Origin: Streptomyces shenzhenensis | GTDB lineage: Bacteria; Actinomycetota; Actinomycetes; Streptomycetales; Streptomycetaceae | NCBI RefSeq assembly: GCF_003688995.1 | Contig: NZ_PENI01000012.1 | Location: forward strand, 1 to 64,000 | DNA: 64,000 nt | Direction: 5' to 3' | Shown here: piece by piece, positions 43,108-50,814 of the stretch | Layout of the letters: every line of letters begins with the position of its first letter | Position numbering within the stretch: position 1 is the stretch's first letter | Translations under genes and position numbers: made by a program | The notes under the pieces: model-generated | What the model was told of the DNA's origin: nothing | Databases searched by the model: none | Seen by the model: the letters and a program-made list of their open reading frames with translations, nothing else

Positions 43108-43593
43108 AGCGCGAACACCGGGAGCGTGCACACTCGGGGCAAGACGGCAGTGGACACACGGGAGCGCACCCCCGCGTTCACGACCGCCGACATCACATAC
43201 GGAGAAAGCGGACGGCGGGCGAACAAAACTCGTACGGGAGGTACGCGTCGGCCACCGCGAAGGCGACGCACCGGCCTCACGCACGGCGGTCCGGGCGCGG
43301 ACGATCGTCGCCGGCACCGCCGACGTGGGCGTCGGCCACGCGAGCACCGCCGCACGGAAACTGACTGTCCCGAAGCCGGTCAAGCCGTTCTCAGCCTCGG
43401 CGCCATGAAGTCGCTTCGCGAGGGCCTGTTCGGCATGCTCGGCCGCCTGCGCGGGGCGACGGGCGGCCGGAACCCGTCGATCGCCTGGCCGAAGAATGCC
43501 TCTCGACCCGAACTCCGGCCATCCATCCCCCCGTCGGCAAGGCGCGGGCCGCGCTGTCCGTCAGCTCTCACCGCAGCGTAGCCAGCGACCCGG
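43108..43593. other. Intergenic region without a convincing gene
   Basis: Between the GH92 operator and the terminator of the next gene there is no frame with a good ribosome site and recognisable product. A plus-strand frame from ATG 43406 (MKSLREGLFGMLGRLRG) is open for about 58 codons but has no ribosome site and low-complexity content after the first 20 residues. The region probably contains the GH92 promoter. Confidence 0.4.
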
Positions 43594-43608
43594 CCGGTCC
43601 GCGACCGG
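43594..43608 (-). terminator. Short hairpin behind the MmyB-like regulator
   Basis: CCGGTC, a CGC loop and GACCGG form a 6-bp GC-rich stem 27 bases past the stop of the minus-strand regulator gene (43636). There is no T-tract. The call rests on position and symmetry. Confidence 0.35.
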
Positions 43609-43635
43609 TTCGGCACACAGCCGTCCCAAGCGCCC

Positions 43636-44478
43636 CTACCGAGCGAAGTTCTGTGTGCCGAGAACGGCGAGCAGTTCGAGTTTGGCGACCGAGTCGGTGC
43701 CGACGGCGGGCGTGAACCACAGCAGCCGTTGCCGTCCGTCCTCGCTGTACAGGTTCAGGCAGTTGACCTCGAGAAGCCCGAGATCGGGGTGGATCAGGCG
43801 CTTGCGGTCGTTGCGCCGGAACTCGACGTCATGCCGGGCCCATGCGTCGGCGAACTCCGGGCTGCGGGCGGAGAGTTCCGTGATCAGTGCGGTCACTTCG
43901 GGGTCGTCGCCGCGGCGCCGTGCCGTGGCCGCGCGCAGGTCGGCGACGAAGGCATGCGTGTGGTGGTCGTGGTCCTCGGGCGGGTAGATCGCCCGCGCCG
44001 CCGGATCGGTGAACCACCGGTACAGGAAGCTCGCGGTCCACCCGGTCGTGGCGGGTGGCGGGCCGAGCAGGGCGTTGGCCAGCCGGTTCTGGACCAGCGT
44101 GACACGCAGGTCGGTGACCACCTGAGCCGGTGTGCTGTCGAGGCGGTGCAGCAGGTCCAGCATGCCCGGATGGACGTGGTCGGCCGGACCGCCGGACGGG
44201 GGCAGCGGGCGACCCGCCAGCGCGAAGAGGTGATCGCGCTCGTCCCGGCTGAGGCGCAGTGCTCGGGCAAGGGCCGCCAGCATCTGCTCGGACGGCTGGG
44301 CGCCGGCCCCGCGTTCGAGCTCGATGTAGTAGTCGACCGAAGCCCCCGTCAGCTGAGCGACCTCCTCGCGGCGCAGACCCGGCACACGGCGGCGGGGTCC
44401 GGCCGGCAGACCGACGTCCGCGGGCCGGATCCGGTCACGGCGCGACTTCAGGAAGGCGCCCAGTTCGGAAAGATTCAC
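43636..44478 (-). CDS. XRE-family regulator with MmyB-like ligand domain
   Basis: This is a 280-residue regulator. Its N-terminal helix-turn-helix contains LGAFLKSRRDRIRPADVGLP, VPGLRREEVAQLTGASVDYYIELERGAGAQPSEQML and ALRLSRDERDHLFALAG. The C-terminal MmyB-like domain (residues about 105-275) includes LVQNRLANALLG, RWFTDPAARAIYPPED and LNLYSEDGRQRLLWFTPAVGTDSVAKLELL. This family, abundant in Streptomyces, often controls an adjacent divergent dehydrogenase; here the divergent SDR at 44603 is the likely target. The ligand-binding domain may hold a fatty acid, as reported for a family structure. Confidence 0.92.
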   Translation of the reverse strand: MNLSELGAFLKSRRDRIRPADVGLPAGPRRRVPGLRREEVAQLTGASVDYYIELERGAGAQPSEQMLAALARALRLSRDERDHLFALAGRPLPPSGGPADHVHPGMLDLLHRLDSTPAQVVTDLRVTLVQNRLANALLGPPPATTGWTASFLYRWFTDPAARAIYPPEDHDHHTHAFVADLRAATARRRGDDPEVTALITELSARSPEFADAWARHDVEFRRNDRKRLIHPDLGLLEVNCLNLYSEDGRQRLLWFTPAVGTDSVAKLELLAVLGTQNFAR

Positions 44479-44602
44479 ACCACCAGTCTGATCGGCCCGT
44501 TCACCACGTGCCAGGGGACGCCGACCCCTGGGTCGTCGGCCACTGGATGCCCCGGAGCTGCGGACTCATCGTGGAGGGCGTACCGAGCAAAGGAGCAGAC
44601 CC

Positions 44603-45343
44603 ATGAGTGGGAGCAACCCTCGCGTCGCCATCGTGACCGGCGGCTCGCGTGGTATCGGCCGCGAAGTGGTGACCCGGCTGGCCGCGGACGGCCTGGCCGT
44701 CGTCGTCGGCTACGCCGGGAACAAGGACAAGGCAGAGGAGGCCGCCGACGCCGTGCGGCAAGCGGGCGGCCGGGCCGTCGCCGTGCGGGCCGATGTGGCC
44801 GACGAGAACGCCGTGACCGCACTGTTCGACACGGCCGAGGAGGAGTTCGGCGGCGTCGACGTGGTCGCGCACGTGGCCGGCAAGATGGTGTTGCAGCCGC
44901 TCGTCGACTTCGACCTGGCCGTGCTGGACGACATGCACCGCACCAACATCCGCGGCACGCTCGTCGTCGCCCAGCAGGCAGCGCGCAGGCTGCGTCCCGG
45001 CGGCGCGCTGATCACGTTCTCCTCGTCCATCGTCGTGCAGGCCACGCCCGCCTACGGCCCCTATGCGGCGAGCAAGGGTGCGGTCGAGGCGCTGACTCTC
45101 ATCCTGGCCCGTGAACTGCGTGGCCGGGACGTCACGGTCAACGCCGTGGCCCCCGGCCCCACCGTCACCGACCTGTTCCTCGAGGGCAGGGACCAGGCGA
45201 CGATCGACCGGCTGGCGTCCCTTGCCCCGCTGGAGCGCCTGGGCACGCCCGCCGACCTGGCGGGGGTGGTCTCGTTCCTGGCCGGCGCGGAGGGCCACTG
45301 GATCAACGGCCAGATCATCCGGGTCAACGGAGGAGCCATCTGA
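44603..45343 (+). CDS. SDR-family oxidoreductase (FabG-like)
   Basis: This is a 246-residue classical SDR: VAIVTGGSRGIGREVVTRLAADG (TGxxxGIG), DVVAHVAG in place of NNAG, a catalytic Ser in ITFSSSIVVQA, YGPYAASKGAVEAL (YxxxK), VNAVAPGPTVTDLF and GQIIRVNGGAI. All catalytic residues are present. The start at ATG 44603 has AAAGGAG about eight bases upstream. The stop overlaps the next SDR start (TGATG), so the two are co-translated. It diverges from the MmyB-like regulator, which probably represses it. Confidence 0.93.
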   Translation: MSGSNPRVAIVTGGSRGIGREVVTRLAADGLAVVVGYAGNKDKAEEAADAVRQAGGRAVAVRADVADENAVTALFDTAEEEFGGVDVVAHVAGKMVLQPLVDFDLAVLDDMHRTNIRGTLVVAQQAARRLRPGGALITFSSSIVVQATPAYGPYAASKGAVEALTLILARELRGRDVTVNAVAPGPTVTDLFLEGRDQATIDRLASLAPLERLGTPADLAGVVSFLAGAEGHWINGQIIRVNGGAI

Positions 45344-46209
45344 TGATCATCGTCATCACCGGGGCGTCGAGCGGTTTCGGCAAGCTCACCGCCGATGCGC
45401 TGCGCGAGGCCGGGCACACCGTGTACGCCGGCACCCGGCATGAGCCCGGGCCCGGCGAGATCCGGCTCGACGTGCAGTCGCAGCCCTCGGTGGACGCCGC
45501 GATCGACCGGGTCCTCGCCGAGCAGGGGCACATCGACGTCCTGATCCACAACGCGGGACACATGTCGCTCGGACCGGCCGAGGCGTTCACCACGGAGCAG
45601 CTGGCCGAGCTCTACGACGTCAACGTACTGGGCACGCAGCGAGTGAACAGGGCCGCGCTTCCGAGCATGCGGGAACAGGGGCACGGCCTGCTGGTCTGGG
45701 TCGGCAGTGCCAGTACACGGGGCGGGCGGGTTCCGTTCCTGGGCCCGTACTTCGCGGCCAAGGCGGGGATGGACACGCTGGCCGAGAGCTACGCGCGCGA
45801 GCTGATCAAGTTCGGCATCGAGACGACCATGGTGCTGCCCGGTGCCTTCCCCAGTGGCACGAACCACTTCACGCACGCGACCAGGCCGGCCGACACCGAG
45901 TGCGCGGCGGCCTACGACGAGCCGTACGGAGAAGTGCGCGACAAGATCTTCCGCAACCTCGCGGGCCTCTTCCCGCAGGGCCGCTCCGCCTCGGAGGTGG
46001 CCGACGAGATCGTCCGGGTGATCGGCCTGCCGCCGGGCAGCCGCCCGTTCCGCACCCACATCGACCCGATCCACGACGGCAGTGAGGTGGTGACCCTCGT
46101 CCACGACCGCATCCAGCAGGAGATGTCCTACCGGATCGGGATCGAAGAGCTCCTGTCTCCCGACCAGCGGCGCCCCGAGACACCGTCCGGAACGGCGACG
46201 CCCTCCTGA
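45343..46209 (+). CDS. SDR-family oxidoreductase (second in operon)
   Basis: This 288-residue SDR has MIIVITGASSGFGKLTADALREAGHTVYAGTR, VLIHNAGHMSLGPAE, WVGSASTRGG and GPYFAAKAGMDTLAESYAREL with the YxxxK pair. The C-terminal half (VLPGAFPSGTNHFTHATRP, PFRTHIDPIHDGSEVV) is of the longer type found in SDRs that act on bulky or aromatic alcohols. It overlaps the preceding SDR gene by one base. It is followed by a decayed MarR gene. Confidence 0.92.
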   Translation: MIIVITGASSGFGKLTADALREAGHTVYAGTRHEPGPGEIRLDVQSQPSVDAAIDRVLAEQGHIDVLIHNAGHMSLGPAEAFTTEQLAELYDVNVLGTQRVNRAALPSMREQGHGLLVWVGSASTRGGRVPFLGPYFAAKAGMDTLAESYARELIKFGIETTMVLPGAFPSGTNHFTHATRPADTECAAAYDEPYGEVRDKIFRNLAGLFPQGRSASEVADEIVRVIGLPPGSRPFRTHIDPIHDGSEVVTLVHDRIQQEMSYRIGIEELLSPDQRRPETPSGTATPS

Positions 46210-46242
46210 ACCAGAACACACGCACGGAGGCGGCCGGCGACC

Positions 46243-46624
46243 ATGCCCGGGACCGGCCCGCCCGATGCCACGGTTGCCGAGAGCGCCCACCGCGGCGACG
46301 CGTTCGGCGTTCTCATCGGCCGCCTCCTTGGCGCCGCAGGCGGCGACTGACGGGGAAGAGCTTGGCTCCCTGCGCGGAGAGGGCCACGACGGGGCCGTCG
46401 GCCGGGTCGCCCACGGTCCGTCCGATCAGCATGCCGGCCGTCAGGCCGACCATCGCCGCAACGTGGTGATGCTGACCGATACCGGCCGCCACACCCTGCG
46501 GGCGGCCATCGCCGCCTGCGAGGAGGCCGAGCATGCGCGGCTCGCACCGCTCACCGCCCAGTCCGCGGCACACCTGCGTGAAGCGCTGGGGACCGTCGTC
46601 AGTCAGTCACGCCCACACGCATAG
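46243..46624 (+). pseudogene. MarR-family regulator remnant
   Basis: ATG 46243, preceded by GGAGGCGG, opens a frame that reads about 33 codons (AHRGDAFGVLIGRLLGAAGGD) and then stops. From about 46450 a different frame encodes the MarR C-terminal half: DHRRNVVMLTDTGRHTLRAAIAACEEAEHARLAPL and HLREALGTVV, ending at 46624. The DRR-xVxLT wing is typical, but the recognition helix region between the two parts is missing or scrambled. This looks like an internal deletion plus frameshift. The remaining gap to 46788 holds no gene. Confidence 0.65.
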
Positions 46625-46788
46625 CAGGCGGAGTATCACCACTGCGCGGCCCGGCCGGGCGGGCCGGCACCCCTCTCCGGCCAGTGAATCCCAGGCCGCA
46701 CCCCCTCCTCAGCCAGGCGCTTTCGCAGGACCGTGGCGAACGGACAGCGAAGCGCGGACGGAATCTGGTCAACGCATCACCGAGCTTG

Positions 46789-46809
46789 TAGAGTGAGCGT
46801 TCCATACAC
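46789..46809 (+). promoter_or_regulatory. Promoter/operator of the transporter-hydroxylase operon
   Basis: A -10 like TAGAGT (46789-46794) runs directly into AGTGAGCGTTCCATACAC (46792-46809). The same 18 bases occur at 56027-56044, again fused to a -10 (TATAGT). Overlap with the -10 suggests a repressor site. Candidates are the cluster's TetR (55337) or IclR (60714); the GCGTTCCA core also occurs at 60685-60692 in front of the IclR gene. Confidence 0.6.
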
Positions 46810-46913
46810 GGAGTGGGCGCTCCGTTCTCAGCATGGCTTCCACCGTCAGCTCAGCTCACGGGCCTTCCCGCGCGGGAGGGTCCGATCATGCGTCGCAACG
46901 AAGCGAGGTTCCT

Positions 46914-48272
46914 ATGAGCGTTCTTGAGCAGGTCAAAAAATCGCCGATGAGTCGCGCTCAGATCAGGGCGGTCGTCCTGTGCCTCGGGATGAACCTGATC
47001 GACGGGTTCGACCTCCTGGCGACCTCCTTCGTCAGCCCGGCGATCACTCGGGAATGGAAGCTGTCCCCGTCGCAGGTGGGATTCCTGCTCAGCAGCGGCC
47101 TGGCGGGCATGGCCTTCGGAGCGCTGTTCCTCGCCCCGCTCGCCGACCGCATCGGTCGCCGCCGCTTGACCCTCATCGGCCTCGCGGTGGCTTCGCTGGG
47201 CATGCTGAGCGCGGCCGCGTCACAGGATTTCGGCCAGCTCATCGCCTGCCGGCTGGTGACCGGCTCGGCAGTGGGGGTGATGGCGGCCAGCTTGCCCGTG
47301 CTCGCCTCCGAGTACGCCAACAACAGACGCAGGGGCTTGGCCGTCGCACTGATCACGACGGGCTACGGCCTGGGCTCGGTCATCGCCGGCATCGCGACGA
47401 GCCTGCTGCTCAACTCGTTCGGCTGGCGATCGGTGTTGGTGCTCGGCAGCGTCGCCACAGCGATCCTCTTCGCACTCGGACTGCGCTTCCTGCCCGAGTC
47501 GATGGACTACCTCGTCGCCTGCCGTCCCCGTGACGCCCTGGCCAGACTCAACCGCATCCTCACCTCGATGGGCCATCCCCAGGTCGACGAGCTGCCCCGC
47601 AAGGAGCTGACGTCGCGCAAGGCGGCGGTCGAAGCGCTGTTCCGCGGGCACAACGCACGTCGAACGGTGCTGGTCTGGGTCGCGTTCACCGCGGCGATGA
47701 TGGCCTTCTACTTCGCGAGTTCCTGGACGCCCAGTCTGCTGCTGCAGGCGGGTATGTCCAGTCAGCAAGGCATCAGCGGTGGCGTGCTCTTCAGCCTCGG
47801 CGGCGTCATGGGTGCGGTGTTGCTCGGGGTGTCGGCATCCCGTGTCGAGCCTCGCCGGCTGACCGCTGCCTACTTCTGCGCAGCCGCACTCGCGCTCGTT
47901 CTCTTCTCGGCGTCGCTCGGATCCCTGGCCGGCGCGCTGGTCGTGGCGGTGCTCGTCGGTCTTCTGCTCAACGGCTCGGTGTCGGGCATCAACGTCATCG
48001 TTCCGACGCTCTATCCGGCCGAAGCCCGTGCGACGGCGCTTGGCATCGCTGTCGCCGTGAGCAGGCTCGGTGCCGTTCTGGCGCCACTGCTCGCCGGCTT
48101 CCTGCTGCAGGCCGGCTGGGCTCCGGGGGCGATGTTCCGGATCTTCGCGATACCGGCCCTGATCGGCGCCCTGGCGATGATCCTCCTCGTCCGCGGAGCA
48201 CAGGTCCACCGCGATGCGAGGGGCTCGTCGGTCTCACTCGAAGCCACCGGGAGTACGGCGACACGAGCATGA
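46914..48272 (+). CDS. MFS aromatic-acid transporter (AAHS type)
   Basis: This is a 452-residue, twelve-segment MFS protein. The family features are LGMNLIDGFDLLATSFVSPAITREW in the first segment (the Asp pair of aromatic-acid:H+ symporters), FLAPLADRIGRRRLTLIGLAV as the loop 2-3 motif, and LFLPESMDYL-like RFLPESMDYLVA. ATG 46914 has GCGAGG five bases upstream; an in-frame ATG at 46833 is less well placed. It begins the transcript controlled by the 46789 promoter and probably imports the aromatic substrate of the cluster. Confidence 0.92.
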   Translation: MSVLEQVKKSPMSRAQIRAVVLCLGMNLIDGFDLLATSFVSPAITREWKLSPSQVGFLLSSGLAGMAFGALFLAPLADRIGRRRLTLIGLAVASLGMLSAAASQDFGQLIACRLVTGSAVGVMAASLPVLASEYANNRRRGLAVALITTGYGLGSVIAGIATSLLLNSFGWRSVLVLGSVATAILFALGLRFLPESMDYLVACRPRDALARLNRILTSMGHPQVDELPRKELTSRKAAVEALFRGHNARRTVLVWVAFTAAMMAFYFASSWTPSLLLQAGMSSQQGISGGVLFSLGGVMGAVLLGVSASRVEPRRLTAAYFCAAALALVLFSASLGSLAGALVVAVLVGLLLNGSVSGINVIVPTLYPAEARATALGIAVAVSRLGAVLAPLLAGFLLQAGWAPGAMFRIFAIPALIGALAMILLVRGAQVHRDARGSSVSLEATGSTATRA

Positions 48273-48359
48273 GTGGTCAGGCCCACAGGTCTGGCCACCT
48301 CGTATCGCCGCAGACTACGTACCTTGCACCAGTGCGATCCATACAGGAGAGGCGGTCGG

Positions 48360-49166
48360 ATGTCGGCCACATCGGAGGATGCCGCCCAGCCGGGCGCGCG
48401 TACCGGGCGGGGTTCTCCCCTCGTTCTGCTCCACGGCGGCGGGCCGGGTGTCGACGCCGCGAGCAACTGGGCCACCGTGCGCCCCAGGCTCTCGGCCCGA
48501 TTCCGCTGCCTTGCCCCCGACCTGCTCGGCTTCGGCACACAGCTCACCGGCGGCGCGGCGGGCGCCGGCGGGCTCCAGGGGCCACGGGCCTGGGCACGGG
48601 CCCGCGCCCGACAGGTCCTGGATCTGCTCGATCGCCACGGTCTGGAGCGCGTGCACCTCCTCGGCAACTCGGCCGCGGGTGGCGCCGCTGCGCTGGCCCT
48701 CATGGCCGAGGCGCCCGAACGGATCGAGCGCGCGGTCCTCATGGGCGGCGCGGGCACCGGACCGCTGCCCCGTGTCGTTCCCTTCTACGGCTCACCGACG
48801 AGGGAGTCCATGCGTGCCACGCTGGGCCGTCTGGTCGCGGACGAGGGCGCCCACCGCGAACTCCTCGACGGCCTCGCCGGCCTCCGGCTGGAACAGGCCC
48901 TGCGCCCCGGCGCCGAGGCGGCCTTCCGGTCCATGTTCACCGAGGTCGCCGACGGACCGCCCCCCGCCGACCTCGCGAGGATCGCCACCCCGGTCCTCGC
49001 CCTGCACGGGGAGCGCGACCGGGTCGCACCGGTCGATGTCTCCGCGCGTCTCGTCGAGGCGCTGCCCTGCGGGCGCCTCGAGATCGTGGCGGGGGCGGGC
49101 CACTGGATCCACGTCGATCGACCGGACGAGTTCTGCACCCTGGTAGGGGAGTTCCTGAGCATATGA
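48360..49166 (+). CDS. Alpha/beta hydrolase, meta-cleavage-product hydrolase-like
   Basis: This is a 268-residue hydrolase. The oxyanion loop is VLLHGGGPGVDAASNWATV, close to the HGxGPG motif of MhpC/BphD C-C hydrolases. The nucleophile is in LLGNSAAGGAAALAL, the acid in ALHGERDRVAP and the His in GAGHWIHVDRPDEF. ATG 48360 follows AGGAGAGG. It overlaps the FAD monooxygenase start by four bases. A second, more typical C-C hydrolase lies at 56067, so the two may act on different intermediates, or this one may cleave an ester before ring hydroxylation. Confidence 0.9.
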   Translation: MSATSEDAAQPGARTGRGSPLVLLHGGGPGVDAASNWATVRPRLSARFRCLAPDLLGFGTQLTGGAAGAGGLQGPRAWARARARQVLDLLDRHGLERVHLLGNSAAGGAAALALMAEAPERIERAVLMGGAGTGPLPRVVPFYGSPTRESMRATLGRLVADEGAHRELLDGLAGLRLEQALRPGAEAAFRSMFTEVADGPPPADLARIATPVLALHGERDRVAPVDVSARLVEALPCGRLEIVAGAGHWIHVDRPDEFCTLVGEFLSI

Positions 49167-50794
49167 GACATCACACCAGCAGCCATGAGGACCGGGCCGA
49201 TGTCCTCATCGTCGGCGCCGGACCCACGGGCCTGACCCTCGCCATCGATCTCGCCCGGCGCGGCGTGGCCTGCCACGTCGTGGAGGAGACCGAACGGCGG
49301 GCTGTCAATCCCCGCTGCAACACCACGTCCGCCCGGTCGATGGAGATCTTTCGACGGCTCGGGCTCGCCGACGACATCCGGCGGGCCGGTCTCCCCGAGG
49401 ACTACCCGATGTCCATCCAGTACCGGACGACCCTGCGGGGCGAGGAGATCTTCCGCATCGACCTGCCGTCGGCCGGCGAGGTGCTGGCCGGTGCCGGCAG
49501 AGACCGCTGGCCCACGCCGGAGCCGCAGCACAGGATCTCGCAGCTGTTCCTGGAGCCCATCCTGGAGCGGCACGCGAGCAAGCTCCCCGGGCTGACCCTC
49601 GAACGCGGTACCCGGCTGGTCGAGCTGCGGCAGTACGAGGATCACGTCGAGGCGGTCGTGGAGTCCGCCGGCACCACCCGGGTCATCCGCTGTTCCTACG
49701 TGGTCGGCTCCGACGGGGCCCACAGCGCGGTCCGCCGCCAGTTGGGGATCCGCTACCAGGGCGTCGACGCGATCCAGAAGTTCGTCTCGACGTTCGTCCG
49801 CTCCAGCGAGCTCGGGCGCCTCGCCGCACCCGACCGGGCCTGGACGTACTGGACCTACGGCCGTCGACTCGCGTCCCTGATCGCCATCGACGGGGACGAG
49901 CTGTGGCTCCATCACGTCGCCTTCGATCCGGGCCACGACACCGACCACGAGGATCCCGAACGGCTCCTGACCGAGGCCGTGGGCGGGGAGGTCGAGCACG
50001 AAGTCCTCGGCGTGGTCCGGTGGACCGGGCGCCAGCTGGTCGCGGAGCGCTACCACGACGGTCGGGTGTTCCTGGCCGGGGACGCCGCCCACATCTGGAT
50101 CCCTGTCGGGGGGTTCGGCATGAACGCCGGGATCCAGGACGCGGCGACGCTGAGCTGGATGCTCGCGGCGGTCCACCACGGGTGGGCGCCCCCGGACCTG
50201 CTGACCGCGTACGAACGGGAACGCAAGCCGGTGGGAGAGCAGTTCGCCGGCGCCGTGGGCTCGGCCGCACGCGCGTCTCTCGCGGACGTCTCGCCGGACA
50301 TCCACCTGCCCGGCCAGGACGGCGAACGGGCACGTGCCGAGCTCGCTGACCGGCTCGCGGTGACGGAGCCGCACCGCTACTCGCCCGACGGCTTCAGCTT
50401 CGGCTACCACTACGCGAGTTCACCGCTGGTGGTCGGGGGCGAGGGGCAGGCCGTCATCAGCATGGGCGGATACCGGGAACGAGCACAGCCCGGATTCCGG
50501 CTGCCGCACAGCTGGCTCGACGACGGCCGGTCGGTGCTCGACGTGCTCGGGCCCGACTTCACCCTGCTGCGGACCGACAGCACCGTCGATGTGGAGCCCT
50601 GGACCGACGCGGCACGTGAGCGAGGGATCCCCCTCACCGTGGCCGACCTGCCCGCGCGATGGCCCGACCGCTATCCCACGGCGCTGCTGCTCGTCCGTCC
50701 CGACCAGCACATCGCCTGGATGGGCGGAGCGGACGCCCGTCCTGACGAACTCCTGCACACAGTCACCGGGCGCCTCGCCGCCCACCAGCGGTAG
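49163..50794 (+). CDS. FAD-dependent aromatic hydroxylase (MhpA/PHBH-like)
   Basis: This is a 543-residue class A flavoprotein monooxygenase. The FAD motifs are DVLIVGAGPTGLTLAIDLARRG (GxGxxG), VVGSDGAHSAVRRQLGI (DG motif) and VFLAGDAAHIWIPVGGFGMNAGIQDAATLSWML (GD motif). The C-terminal thioredoxin-like domain is present (PDQHIAWMGGADARPDEL). It fits 3-(3-hydroxyphenyl)propionate hydroxylase and related phenol hydroxylases, producing the catechol that the extradiol enzyme at 56893 would cleave. ATG 49163 overlaps the previous stop (ATGA). The exact phenol is unknown. Confidence 0.92.
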   Translation: MRHHTSSHEDRADVLIVGAGPTGLTLAIDLARRGVACHVVEETERRAVNPRCNTTSARSMEIFRRLGLADDIRRAGLPEDYPMSIQYRTTLRGEEIFRIDLPSAGEVLAGAGRDRWPTPEPQHRISQLFLEPILERHASKLPGLTLERGTRLVELRQYEDHVEAVVESAGTTRVIRCSYVVGSDGAHSAVRRQLGIRYQGVDAIQKFVSTFVRSSELGRLAAPDRAWTYWTYGRRLASLIAIDGDELWLHHVAFDPGHDTDHEDPERLLTEAVGGEVEHEVLGVVRWTGRQLVAERYHDGRVFLAGDAAHIWIPVGGFGMNAGIQDAATLSWMLAAVHHGWAPPDLLTAYERERKPVGEQFAGAVGSAARASLADVSPDIHLPGQDGERARAELADRLAVTEPHRYSPDGFSFGYHYASSPLVVGGEGQAVISMGGYRERAQPGFRLPHSWLDDGRSVLDVLGPDFTLLRTDSTVDVEPWTDAARERGIPLTVADLPARWPDRYPTALLLVRPDQHIAWMGGADARPDELLHTVTGRLAAHQR

Positions 50795-50814
50795 CGAACA
50801 CCGGGAGAAGGCAC

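Noticed and set aside
41127..43364. 745-codon plus-strand frame opposite the GH92 domain
   Set aside because: It is antisense to conserved GH92 sequence, rich in Arg/Gly/Val, and has no domain or ribosome site.
43406..43581. Small plus-strand gene starting MKSLREGLFGM in the GH92 upstream region
   Set aside because: There is no ribosome site, no recognisable family, and the sequence becomes low-complexity after about 20 residues.
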